Positions 45,782-53,005 of a stretch of DNA of 64,000 bases are shown one piece after another (the first letter of the stretch is position 1; each line of letters starts with the position of its first letter). Below the pieces are notes generated by a model that saw only the letters and a program-made list of their open reading frames with translations, made no database searches and was not told the DNA's origin. The DNA is from Streptomyces cellulosae. Its GTDB lineage: Bacteria; Actinomycetota; Actinomycetes; Streptomycetales; Streptomycetaceae. The stretch covers positions 62,334 to 126,333 of the forward strand of contig BNBH01000005.1 in assembly GCA_014655195.1 (NCBI GenBank). Direction: 5' to 3'. The position numbers were made by a program, and so were the translations under genes.

Positions 45782-46327
45782 ATGGCCACCGGACAGACCG
45801 ACCCCCGCCGCCGTGAACGGATCCTCGCGGCGGCTCTCGACCTGATCGCCGAGGAGGGCGTCGCCGGCGTCTCCCACCGCAAGATCGCCGCGCGGGCCGG
45901 GGTGCCGCTCGGCTCGATGACGTACCACTTCACCGGCATCGACGAGCTGCTGCTGGAGGCGTTCACGGAGTACGCCGACCACGTGGTCGCCGTCTTCGAA
46001 CAGCACCTCGCGGGCGCCGCGACCCCGGCGGAGGCGCGCGAGGCTGTCACCGACCTCGTCCACACCCTCTCGGAGGGCCCGCGCCGCGACCTGATCCTGG
46101 TCCAGGAGCTGTACACCCTCGCCGCGCGCCGGGAGCCGTACCGCGCGCTGTGCGTCCGCTGGATGCGCCGCAGCCGCGCCCTGCTGGAAACCCACTTCTC
46201 CCCGGACACGGCCCGCCGGCTGGACGCCCTGATCGAGGGCCTCACCCTCCACCGAGCCCTGGACGACGATCCGCCGGACCGGTCGCTGACACGGGAGGCG
46301 GTGGGGAGGATCTCGGGGGAGGACTGA
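45782..46327 (+). CDS. TetR-family transcriptional regulator
   Basis: 181 residues. The N-terminal HTH (RRERILAAALDLIAEEGVAGVS, then IAARAGVPLGSMTYHF) is typical of TetR; the C-terminal ligand domain is unclassified. It lies in an operon with the acetyltransferase gene and is the likely reader of the two GCGTACG palindromes upstream. The inducer is unknown. Confidence 0.93.
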   Translation: MATGQTDPRRRERILAAALDLIAEEGVAGVSHRKIAARAGVPLGSMTYHFTGIDELLLEAFTEYADHVVAVFEQHLAGAATPAEAREAVTDLVHTLSEGPRRDLILVQELYTLAARREPYRALCVRWMRRSRALLETHFSPDTARRLDALIEGLTLHRALDDDPPDRSLTREAVGRISGED

Positions 46328-46475
46328 GGCGGGTGCCCGCTGCTCTCTCTCAGCACTCTTTCGTGCGAGTCCTTTCCGGATTCCGGCATGTCGGAATCCG
46401 ATCACGCCGCCGTACCGTGCGGGCATGTCCAGTTCCGGCACTGGCCGGGGCGGACCCATGGCGGAAGGGGGAGCG

Positions 46476-47015
46476 ATGTTCGATGTGGCTTGGGGGGTTG
46501 GTGCGACAGCCTTCGGCTGGATCGTCGCGACGGACTTCCGTCAAGCCGCCCAGCGCTTCCACGCGTTGTCCCACACCGTCGTCCCGTTCGGCGGTGGCGG
46601 AGCGCCGGTGGTGGGCGTCGGCTTCCTCCGCTTCGTGGCAGGGGTGTTCGCCCTGGTCGGTCCGGTCATCCTGGTCACCGGGGTCATGGACGTCTGGCGC
46701 GGCGAGGCGGAGGCGTACGGGCTGCCTCCCATCCCCGCCTGGTTCGCCGTGGCGGAAGCCGTGGTCGTCGCAGCCTTCCTCTGGTGGATGTGGCGGCGTT
46801 CCGGTGTGCTGCGTCGTGAGTGGATTGCCGGCGGCGTCCTGCGACGTGCCGCCATTGCGGGTCTCAGCGCGTCGCTTGTCGCCTTCACCGTCTGCTTCGG
46901 CTTCGGTCGGGGTGGGTGGGTACTCCTCAGTTGGCTGGCCGGTGGCTTGTGCGGCCTGACGCTGTTGATCGGCGATCGCACCGGCAAGGAGGCGGACACC
47001 GAAGCGGTCTCCTGA
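46476..47015 (+). CDS. Hypothetical four-helix membrane protein
   Basis: 179 residues from ATG 46476, chosen because GGAAGGGGGAG lies just upstream. About four hydrophobic helices (FLRFVAGVFALVGPVILVTG, AVAEAVVVAAFLWWMW, SASLVAFTVCFGF and LLSWLAGGLCGLTLLIG) with a polar N-terminal loop. No family is recognised. Codon bias is slightly weaker than in its neighbours. Confidence 0.65.
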   Translation: MFDVAWGVGATAFGWIVATDFRQAAQRFHALSHTVVPFGGGGAPVVGVGFLRFVAGVFALVGPVILVTGVMDVWRGEAEAYGLPPIPAWFAVAEAVVVAAFLWWMWRRSGVLRREWIAGGVLRRAAIAGLSASLVAFTVCFGFGRGGWVLLSWLAGGLCGLTLLIGDRTGKEADTEAVS

Positions 47016-47069
47016 GCAGTTTCGCCGAGGTCGGTGACTTGTTGATCCAAGTGTGTCGTTGCCCGACGC

Positions 47070-47282
47070 TCAACTGGCCGTTGCCCTGTCGGCCTCCGCG
47101 CGGGCCACCTCGGCGTCGTACTGGTCGGCGTCGAAATGCAGATCCAGCAACCGGGTCGGCGCTTTCGCGGGAAGCTCCCAGTCCGACCACTGCACGATGC
47201 CCCCGCAGCGCTGCACGACCACGGTCAGGAACCCGCAGCAGCCGCCGGTGCACTCCGGTTCGCCCAGCTCCAGCCGGCGCGC
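47070..47282 (-). pseudogene. C-terminal fragment of a small conserved Streptomyces protein
   Basis: The minus strand carries about 70 codons ending at a stop at 47070, including ECTGGCCGFLTVVV, IVQWSDWELP and LDLHFDADQYDAEVARA. These match a short Streptomyces family with an ECTGGCCG motif. No start or N-terminus is present; the fragment abuts the truncated LysE gene on the other strand. The reading frame upstream continues through unrelated antisense sequence. Confidence 0.6.
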
Positions 47283-47299
47283 CTCCCCAGTCGCCCGCA

Positions 47300-47811
47300 G
47301 CGGGCTGGGTCGGCCGGCCGTCTTGGTCGTGGCCGTCGCGCTGGGCGTGGGGAGCCTCGTCGAGCGGTCGGCGGTGCTCTTCCACACGATCAAACTGCTC
47401 GGCGCCGCGTACCTGATCGTCCTCGGTGTGAGGGCGGTGCAGGCGAGTTGGCGGGGCCGGGACGTGGCCGGGCGGCCGGCGGACGGCAAGGGCGATGACG
47501 GGACGGCCGGTTCGGTACGGGCGGGCTTCTGGGGCGGGGTGACGAACCCGAAGAGCGTCGTCTTCCTCACCGCCGTACTGCCCCAGTTCGTCGACCGCGA
47601 GGCCGGCCACGCGACGGCGCAGATGCTCGTACTCGGTCTGGCCGGCGCCCTCTTGCAGCTGCTGTCGGACGGGATCTGGGGTCTGGGCGCCGCCACCGCG
47701 CGGGACTGGCTGGGCCGGTCGCCACGCAGGACGGCGGCGATCGGCGGCACCGGCGGCCTGGCCATGATCGGCCTCGGCGCGTCGGTGGCGTTCACCGGCC
47801 GCGCCGAGTGA
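47300..47811 (+). pseudogene. LysE/RhtB-family exporter lacking its N-terminus
   Basis: The recognisable part begins about 47310 (VVAVALGVGSLVERSAVLFH) and runs to a normal C-terminus: TIKLLGAAYLIVLGVRAVQA, GFWGGVTNPKSVVFLTAVLPQFV, and a last helix ending near TGRAE. The first about 50-60 residues with helix 1 and the PGP region are gone. The frame stays open upstream only because it reads through the antisense of the fragment at 47070-47282. It is a truncated amino-acid exporter, probably non-functional. Confidence 0.7.
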
Positions 47812-47825
47812 GGGAGGCACCATTC

Positions 47826-48234
47826 GGGGCGGGCCCTCGCCGCCGGTGCCGATCTCGACCACCACCGCGCCGAGGCTCCGCATGTGCGCGAAGACGTGCT
47901 CGCAGAGGGCGGTGCCGAGGTGGCCGCGGCGGTGCTGTGCCGAAACGGCGAGGTGGCTGATGCGGCCGTTCCGGCGATCGGGGTCGACGCTCCAGGCCAC
48001 GTAACCGGCGAGGCCGTCGTCGGCCTCGGCGACCGCGACGTACAGGTGCCGCTCGGGGGCGTGGAGTTGAGGTATCTCGCGACGGTAGTCGTCACGCCAG
48101 TCGCCGTGCTGGTTGGCGAAGACGGTCTCGCCGACGAGAGGGCGGAAGGAGTCCTCGTAGAACGGCCGGAACGTCTCGATCGTCAGGTCGGTCACGGCCG
48201 TGAGGTCCTGCGGGGTGAACGCGCGGATGCGCAT
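47826..48234 (-). pseudogene. GNAT acetyltransferase truncated at its C-terminus
   Basis: From ATG 48234 about 136 codons read as a normal GNAT domain: MRIRAFTPQDLTAVTDLTIE, HLAVSAQHRRGHLGTALCEH (acetyl-CoA loop) and VVVEIGTGG. The expected last strand and helix (ARALYESLGF-like) are missing; after about 47826 the frame runs on into the antisense of the LysE remnant. Together with the two neighbouring fragments it marks a rearrangement scar. Confidence 0.7.
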
Positions 48235-48504
48235 GGGAGTGTGCCTTTCGGGCTGAGGGCTGGACGCCCGGGTGGGAAGGGGGCATCGGTCGGCCCGCTC
48301 CCGGCCGTGACGCGGCGATGGTGAGCGGGGCCCTCAGTGACGCGTACGAAAGGCGGCGAAGCACTCCATGGCGCCCAGGGTAGTCCTGGGGACCGCCCGG
48401 GGCACCCGGCTTTCGACGTGCGGGAACCGGTGCGCGTACGGCCCCCTTAATCGTTTGCGGCTAATCGTTTGCGGCCGGCCGGCGCGCGGGGATAGGAAGG
48501 CCGC

Positions 48505-49038
48505 ATGCTGAAGGGAACCAGGGTCGGCCTGCGGGCGCGGCACGAGGACGACATACCGGTGCTGCGGGCCGAGCTCTACAACGACGTGATCAACGCCGCG
48601 CGTGCCGAGGGCGGCCCGTGGCGCCCCGTCACGGCGAACAGCCCGCAGCTCGCCTTCGACGACCCACCGGAGAACCTGGCGTCCTTCTCCGTGATGGAGC
48701 TGGAGGGTGGCACCCACATCGGCACGGCGAACCTGTGGGGCATCGACACCCACAACCGCAACGCCCACATCGGCATCGGCCTGCTCCCCGCCGCCCGCGG
48801 CAAGGGCTACGGCACGGACGTCGTCGCGACCCTCTGCTACTACGGCTTCGCCGTGCGCGGCCTGCAACGCCTCCAGATCGAGACCCTCTCCGACAACGAG
48901 GGCATGATCCGCGCGGCGGAACGCAACGGCTTCGTACGGGAGGGGGTGCTGCGGTCGTCGGCTTGGGTGTTGGGGGAGTTCGTGGACGAGGTGGTGTTGG
49001 GGCTGTTGGCGGGGGAGTGGAAGGGGGCAGGAGAGTAG
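48505..49038 (+). CDS. GNAT N-acetyltransferase, RimJ/RimL type
   Basis: 177 residues. VGLRARHEDDIPVLRAELYND opens a RimJ-like domain; IGIGLLPAARGKGYGTDVVA binds acetyl-CoA, and ETLSDNEGMIRAAERNGFVREG is motif B. Acceptor (protein N-terminus or small amine) unknown. ATG 48505 is the only sensible start. It converges on the DUF397 gene 48 bp away. Confidence 0.88.
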   Translation: MLKGTRVGLRARHEDDIPVLRAELYNDVINAARAEGGPWRPVTANSPQLAFDDPPENLASFSVMELEGGTHIGTANLWGIDTHNRNAHIGIGLLPAARGKGYGTDVVATLCYYGFAVRGLQRLQIETLSDNEGMIRAAERNGFVREGVLRSSAWVLGEFVDEVVLGLLAGEWKGAGE

Positions 49039-49086
49039 GCCCCTCCTCGCGCCCGAACGCCGGCGCCTTCGGGGAAGTCGCTGCGT

Positions 49087-49287
49087 TCACCCCCTTTTGA
49101 GCGCCTGGAGGAACGCCGCCCAGGCGGACCCCGCCACGGTCACCATCGGCCCGTCGCCCTTCTTGGTGTCCCGCACATGGGCGCGCGTCGAGGTGATCGC
49201 GCACTCCACGCACTCACCGCCCGCGCCGTTGCTGTACGAGGACGTGTGCCAGACGAGTACGCGGTCGGTCGGCGCTGCGGTGGTCAC
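49087..49287 (-). CDS. DUF397 protein
   Basis: 66 residues from a GTG that overlaps the upstream XRE-gene stop (GTGA). VWHTSSYSNGAGGECVECAI and VRDTKKGDGPMVTV, WAAFLQALK are the DUF397 signature. In Streptomyces these small proteins pair with an XRE/DUF5753 regulator and often an HATPase, as here, forming regulatory triads that affect development and antibiotic production. Confidence 0.93.
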   Translation of the reverse strand: MTTAAPTDRVLVWHTSSYSNGAGGECVECAITSTRAHVRDTKKGDGPMVTVAGSAWAAFLQALKRG

Positions 49288-50132
49288 TTCGAGTACTCCT
49301 TCACGACGGACTGGATGAGCCGGGCGGACCGTTGCGGGCTGAAGGCCGCCGCACGCAGGCCGTCGAACGCCCGCGTGTACTCCCGGACATGATGCTCGCC
49401 CTCCAGGTACACCGCGTCCGTGATGCCGTCCCGGTACACCAGGTCCGGGTCCTCCGGAGCCGGGAAGCCGAGCATGGTGAAGGAGCCTGTCGCGGGGTAG
49501 GTGCCCGAGTCGAAGGGCAGCACCTGCAGGGTGACACTCGGCAGTTCGGTCGTCTCCAGGATCCGTTCGAGCTGCTCCCGCATGACCTCCCGGTCCCCGA
49601 TGACGTTGCGCACGGCCCCCTCGTTCACGACGAACCACGCCTCGGGGGCGTCGGGACGCGTCAGCATCACCTGCCGTTCGAGTCGTACGCGTACGGCCCG
49701 GTCGATGTCCTCGGCCGACATGTGGGCGCCGGTCGTGTGGAGTTCGCGGGCGTACGCCTCGGTCTGCATCAGACCCGGCAACACCTCGCACTGGTACTGG
49801 CGCAGCGTCGACGCGTCCTGCTCCAGACCGATGTAGATGTTGAACCACTCGGGCACGCCCGCCCCGTGCACCTGCCACCACCCGCGCGTCTTCGCCTCGC
49901 GCGCCAGGGACTTGAGGAACTCGCGCAGCTCGTCGCTGGTGCCGTAGAAGCGGCACAGGGCGTCGACGTCCGAGGGCTGGACCCGCCCGCTGCCCGTCTC
50001 CATGCGGTTAACCTTGGAACCGCTCCAGTCCAACGCCTGGCCGACCTGCGCGCAGGTCAGTGCGCTGCTCTCCCGGAGCTTCTTCAGCTCGATCGACAGA
50101 CGCCGACGGCGTGCCGTCGGTGAACCGGCCAT
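49284..50132 (-). CDS. XRE-family regulator with DUF5753 domain
   Basis: 282 residues. The N-terminal HTH (LKKLRESSALTCAQVGQAL, then SGSKVNRMETGSGRV) is followed by the DUF5753 domain (WFNIYIGLEQDASTLRQYQCEVLPGLMQTEAYA through FTMLGFP). The DUF397 gene is translationally coupled downstream. It is divergent from the HATPase gene across a 191-bp region that contains a near-perfect 29-bp palindrome, a likely binding site. Confidence 0.92.
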   Translation of the reverse strand: MAGSPTARRRRLSIELKKLRESSALTCAQVGQALDWSGSKVNRMETGSGRVQPSDVDALCRFYGTSDELREFLKSLAREAKTRGWWQVHGAGVPEWFNIYIGLEQDASTLRQYQCEVLPGLMQTEAYARELHTTGAHMSAEDIDRAVRVRLERQVMLTRPDAPEAWFVVNEGAVRNVIGDREVMREQLERILETTELPSVTLQVLPFDSGTYPATGSFTMLGFPAPEDPDLVYRDGITDAVYLEGEHHVREYTRAFDGLRAAAFSPQRSARLIQSVVKEYSK

Positions 50133-50215
50133 GACGTTCCCCTCAACCGTGCGGTGCGTAGCGAGAGTTCAGTCTGCTGCCAAGAGTGCCGCGTGCCAAT
50201 CACACGGAAGTGGGA

Positions 50216-50244
50216 ATCCCGCCGTGCACATTGCACGACGGGAT
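50216..50244. promoter_or_regulatory. 29-bp near-perfect palindrome in the XRE/HATPase divergent promoter
   Basis: Two 13-bp arms (ATCCCGCCGTGCA and TGCACGACGGGAT) with a single mismatch flank CAT. The core GTGCA-N3-TGCAC recurs at 52201-52213 before the restriction-like operon. It is a candidate operator for the XRE regulator. Confidence 0.55.
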
Positions 50245-50323
50245 GGGATCCACTCATTCTGGAGTCACGGAGCGACGGAGAGTGATCGAGGGTCACGCTC
50301 CGGGACAGTCGCGTACGCACGTG

Positions 50324-50986
50324 ATGGGAGAAGACGCCGTGATCCAGGGACACCGGGTGACGCGAAGGTCGTGGGACGTGGCCTTCACCGCACAACCCGA
50401 GGAAGTCACCCACCTGCGCAGCGCCGTACGGATCCGCCTGACGGCATGGGACCTCGACGACCAGGTCGACACGGCACAGCTCTGCGTGAGCGAGCTCGTC
50501 TCCAACATCGTCACGCATGTCGGCACCGGTACTCCGGGCTCGCTCGCGCTGTCGACGGACGGGGAGCGCCTGCGCGTCGAGGTGCACGACCCGGACACGC
50601 GGGCGCTGCCCACCCTCGTGGACGCGGAGATCGACGCGGAGGGTGGACGGGGGATGGCGCTCGTCGCCGCGCTGGCCGACCGCTGGGGCGTGCAGGTGCA
50701 CGACGACCACAAGGTGACGTGGTGCGAGTTCGCGGTGGCGGCATCGGCCGCCCCGGAAGGGGAGCCGTCGGTGGAACGCGCCGATGCGCTGCTGGACGTC
50801 TACGCGACCTTGAAACCGCCGGCGTGCTCGTACGACCGCGAGGTCGGGAGGGTGCGGCGGCGGGTCGAGGAGGAGTCCGTGATCGACATGGTCACGGACC
50901 TCCTCCATCGGCTCCGCGCCCACGGTGGTGACGTGGACCGGGTGCTGGACTGCGCGCAGAGCCGCCTCGAAGCGGGTCGGCGGTAA
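50324..50986 (+). CDS. HATPase (RsbW-like) regulatory protein
   Basis: 220 residues. The GHKL ATPase N-box CVSELVSNIVTHV and G-box EGGRGMALVAALADRWG are present, as in anti-sigma-factor kinases. The tail after about 150 is helical and not part of the ATPase. ATG 50324 is used (GTG 50321 also possible). Divergent from the XRE-DUF397 pair, it completes the common Streptomyces triad. Confidence 0.88.
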   Translation: MGEDAVIQGHRVTRRSWDVAFTAQPEEVTHLRSAVRIRLTAWDLDDQVDTAQLCVSELVSNIVTHVGTGTPGSLALSTDGERLRVEVHDPDTRALPTLVDAEIDAEGGRGMALVAALADRWGVQVHDDHKVTWCEFAVAASAAPEGEPSVERADALLDVYATLKPPACSYDREVGRVRRRVEEESVIDMVTDLLHRLRAHGGDVDRVLDCAQSRLEAGRR

Positions 50987-51017
50987 ACGTCGACACGTCC
51001 TCCGCTGGAAGTGCCGT

Positions 51018-51950
51018 TCACGTACGTGCCACAGCCGCGCGCAACAGCGTCTCCGCGTCCGCGACAACATCCTGCTCGTGCAGCACCAGAGCTGCGCGCA
51101 GGACGTCTCGGTCGCTCCTGTCTCGCGCATAGATGTGCACGAAGTTGCCCGCCAGTTCGTCTTGCCCCCTCGACCGCAGCAGAGCCACCAGCAAAGCCAT
51201 CTCCTGAGAGGTGCAGGCCTCCACTGTGTGTCTCAGCAGTGCGAGGACGCGGTCTGGCTGGCCGCCGCCGGCGAGCTCCTCCGCGCGACGCCTGATCCTC
51301 TGTGCCGCCGACGTGTCTTTCATGCTCCGCTGCCGGTCCCTGTGCTGCTGGGGGACCGGCAGCGGAGTTGCGGTCAGTTCCTCAGGCCGACGATTCCGCG
51401 GGCCGGCTTCAGCAGACCGGCGTATCCGCAGCGTCTCCCGCTTCAGTGCGGAGTACCGCTGCCGCAGTGAGCGCAATTTTGCGCCCCGGTTCTCCGCCTC
51501 TTTCGTAAGTCTCTTCTGCTCTTCGAGCGAAGCCTCTAGTTCCCGCCTTGCGGCACGTGCGTCCTCCCGGTGGCGAGCACAGTTGGCACACCGTTCCCGC
51601 TCCGCCAACGCCCGCAGTTCGAGCAGGTGCTTCTTGGTGACGCCAAGGCCTTGCTCACCCCCTGCGTCCCGGCAGGCGGTGTCGAAGATCGAGGTGGCTG
51701 CCTTCTCGGGAGGCACGTACTGCCCTGTGAGATACCTGGTCAGGGAGCTCTCGCTGACCAGGAGGTACTTCGCCGCCTGTGCCTGCGTCGGGTGTGTGAA
51801 AACCGTGCCACCGTCCGGGGACTTGACGGCTAGGTGGCGGCACAGCTGCTGCAGAGCCCCAGCCAGTTGCCGCCTGGCAGGTGAGGTGTCGTCGTGGAAG
51901 TCCTTCTCGGTCCACGTGAACGGCTCGCCGTTATTGCTGCGCGCTGCCAT
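51018..51950 (-). CDS. HTH protein with coiled coil and Cys-x-x-Cys knuckle
   Basis: 310 residues. Residues about 45-75 form an XRE-like HTH (TQAQAAKYLLVSESSLTRYL). A short CANCARH knuckle near 120 leads into a coiled coil of about 60 residues (ARRELEASLEEQKRLTKEAE and on). The C-terminal third is helical, TPR-like (VLALLRHTVEACTSQEMALLVALLRSRG). This architecture is seen in Streptomyces accessory loci; function unknown. It is divergent from the helicase/methylase operon with a 327-bp gap, so it may be that operon's regulator. Confidence 0.75.
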   Translation of the reverse strand: MAARSNNGEPFTWTEKDFHDDTSPARRQLAGALQQLCRHLAVKSPDGGTVFTHPTQAQAAKYLLVSESSLTRYLTGQYVPPEKAATSIFDTACRDAGGEQGLGVTKKHLLELRALAERERCANCARHREDARAARRELEASLEEQKRLTKEAENRGAKLRSLRQRYSALKRETLRIRRSAEAGPRNRRPEELTATPLPVPQQHRDRQRSMKDTSAAQRIRRRAEELAGGGQPDRVLALLRHTVEACTSQEMALLVALLRSRGQDELAGNFVHIYARDRSDRDVLRAALVLHEQDVVADAETLLRAAVART

Positions 51951-52277
51951 GACGGCGTACCTCCGTATGCATGCCGACGGCCTGAACGCCCGTGCTAGTT
52001 GGCTTTGTTGAGTCCCATTCTGCCGGAGGTGGGCTAGGCGCTGTCTGCCGTTTTCTGTCTCCTCTCTTGCTAATTACCGCGCAAGTTCGGCTGAGAGGGT
52101 TCGGCGAGGTTTCGATGTGCCACGCTTTACGTGTCAGCCTCCGGTTGTGCGGGGGGTGGTGCGAGGTGCGCCTGGGGGGAAGTTGCTGTCAGGCGATTTC
52201 GTGCAATCTGCACAACGGGAGGCAAACACGTCGAATCATGCGCATAGTGCGCGCAGTCTTGAGGGAGGGGACCCATC
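51951..52277. other. 327-bp divergent intergenic region before the defence-like operon
   Basis: It is AT-richer than the backbone, with TTAGTTGG and TAATTACC stretches. It contains the small palindrome at 52201-52213 and a strong GGGAGGGGAC ribosome binding site at about 52262-52271. No gene is seen. Confidence 0.5.
52201..52213. promoter_or_regulatory. GTGCA-N3-TGCAC palindrome upstream of the defence-like operon
   Basis: It shares its half-site and spacing with the core of the palindrome at 50216-50244. It lies 65 bp upstream of the first gene of the operon. Possible cross-regulation by the XRE protein or by the HTH protein at 51018-51950. Confidence 0.4.
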
Positions 52278-52988
52278 ATGACGATGCCGTCCTGGCAGGA
52301 GACCACTGCCGGAGGCCACAAGCTGGGAAGCATGGCTCGGGCCGCGCTCTGGCTGATCCAGGAGGTGGGGGAGGGAGAGATCTTCACCGTGGCCAAGCTG
52401 CGCGAGGCCTTCCCTGACATCGCGCAGATCGACCGGCGCATGCGCGGCCTCCGGGACTACGGGTGGGAGATCGCGACGGCGCGCGAGGACCCTGAGCTGC
52501 GGTCGCAGGAGCGCCGGTTCGTGACGCGCGGCAAGGACGTGTGGGTGCCGGGGCAGGCGAAGACCCCGAGTCACAAGTCCAGCATCACCAGCGCCCAGCG
52601 CGCCAAGGTGATGCAGGAGGACGGATACCTGTGCCGTACGTGCGGTATCACCGGCGGTGAGGCGTACGACGACGACATCATCCAGGCGGTGCTGAACGTC
52701 GCCCGCCGGCCGGTGATTCTGGCGGATGGCAGCGTCACGCACCAGCTCGTCACTGAATGCCAGCGGTGTGGGCGGGGGACCGCGGACCGGTCTGTGGACC
52801 TGCCTGAGCTGATCGCCAAGATCGAGGCGCTCGCGCCCCTGGAGCGCAGCGTGCTGAGCAGCTGGGTGAAGAACGACAAGCGGACGTACAGCCAGCTTGA
52901 GGTGCTGTGGGGGCTGTACCGGACTCTGCCGCAGGAGTCCCGCAAGGCTGTGGCCGACGCTCTTGAGTCCGACGGCACCGACGACTGA
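52278..52988 (+). CDS. Winged-helix protein with degenerate HNH-like zinc finger, first gene of defence-like operon
   Basis: 236 residues. Residues about 17-65 form a winged helix (FTVAKLREAFPDIAQIDRRMRGLRDYGWEI). Two Cys pairs, C119-x-x-C122 and C161-x-x-C164, with ECQRCGRGTADRS after the second, match the zinc scaffold of HNH nucleases. The His-rich catalytic strand expected between them is absent; only His155 in THQLVTEC remains. It could be a nuclease with an unusual active site, or a DNA-binding specificity subunit. It has a strong ribosome binding site. The ParB-like gene starts 17 bp after its stop, which suggests one operon with the helicase and vsr genes. Confidence 0.7.
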   Translation: MTMPSWQETTAGGHKLGSMARAALWLIQEVGEGEIFTVAKLREAFPDIAQIDRRMRGLRDYGWEIATAREDPELRSQERRFVTRGKDVWVPGQAKTPSHKSSITSAQRAKVMQEDGYLCRTCGITGGEAYDDDIIQAVLNVARRPVILADGSVTHQLVTECQRCGRGTADRSVDLPELIAKIEALAPLERSVLSSWVKNDKRTYSQLEVLWGLYRTLPQESRKAVADALESDGTDD

Positions 52989-53005
52989 GACAGGACGGAT
53001 ACACG

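Noticed and set aside
47053..47811. A full-length 252-residue LysE-like protein
   Set aside because: Its first about 80 codons are the antisense of another gene's remnant, without membrane helix 1.
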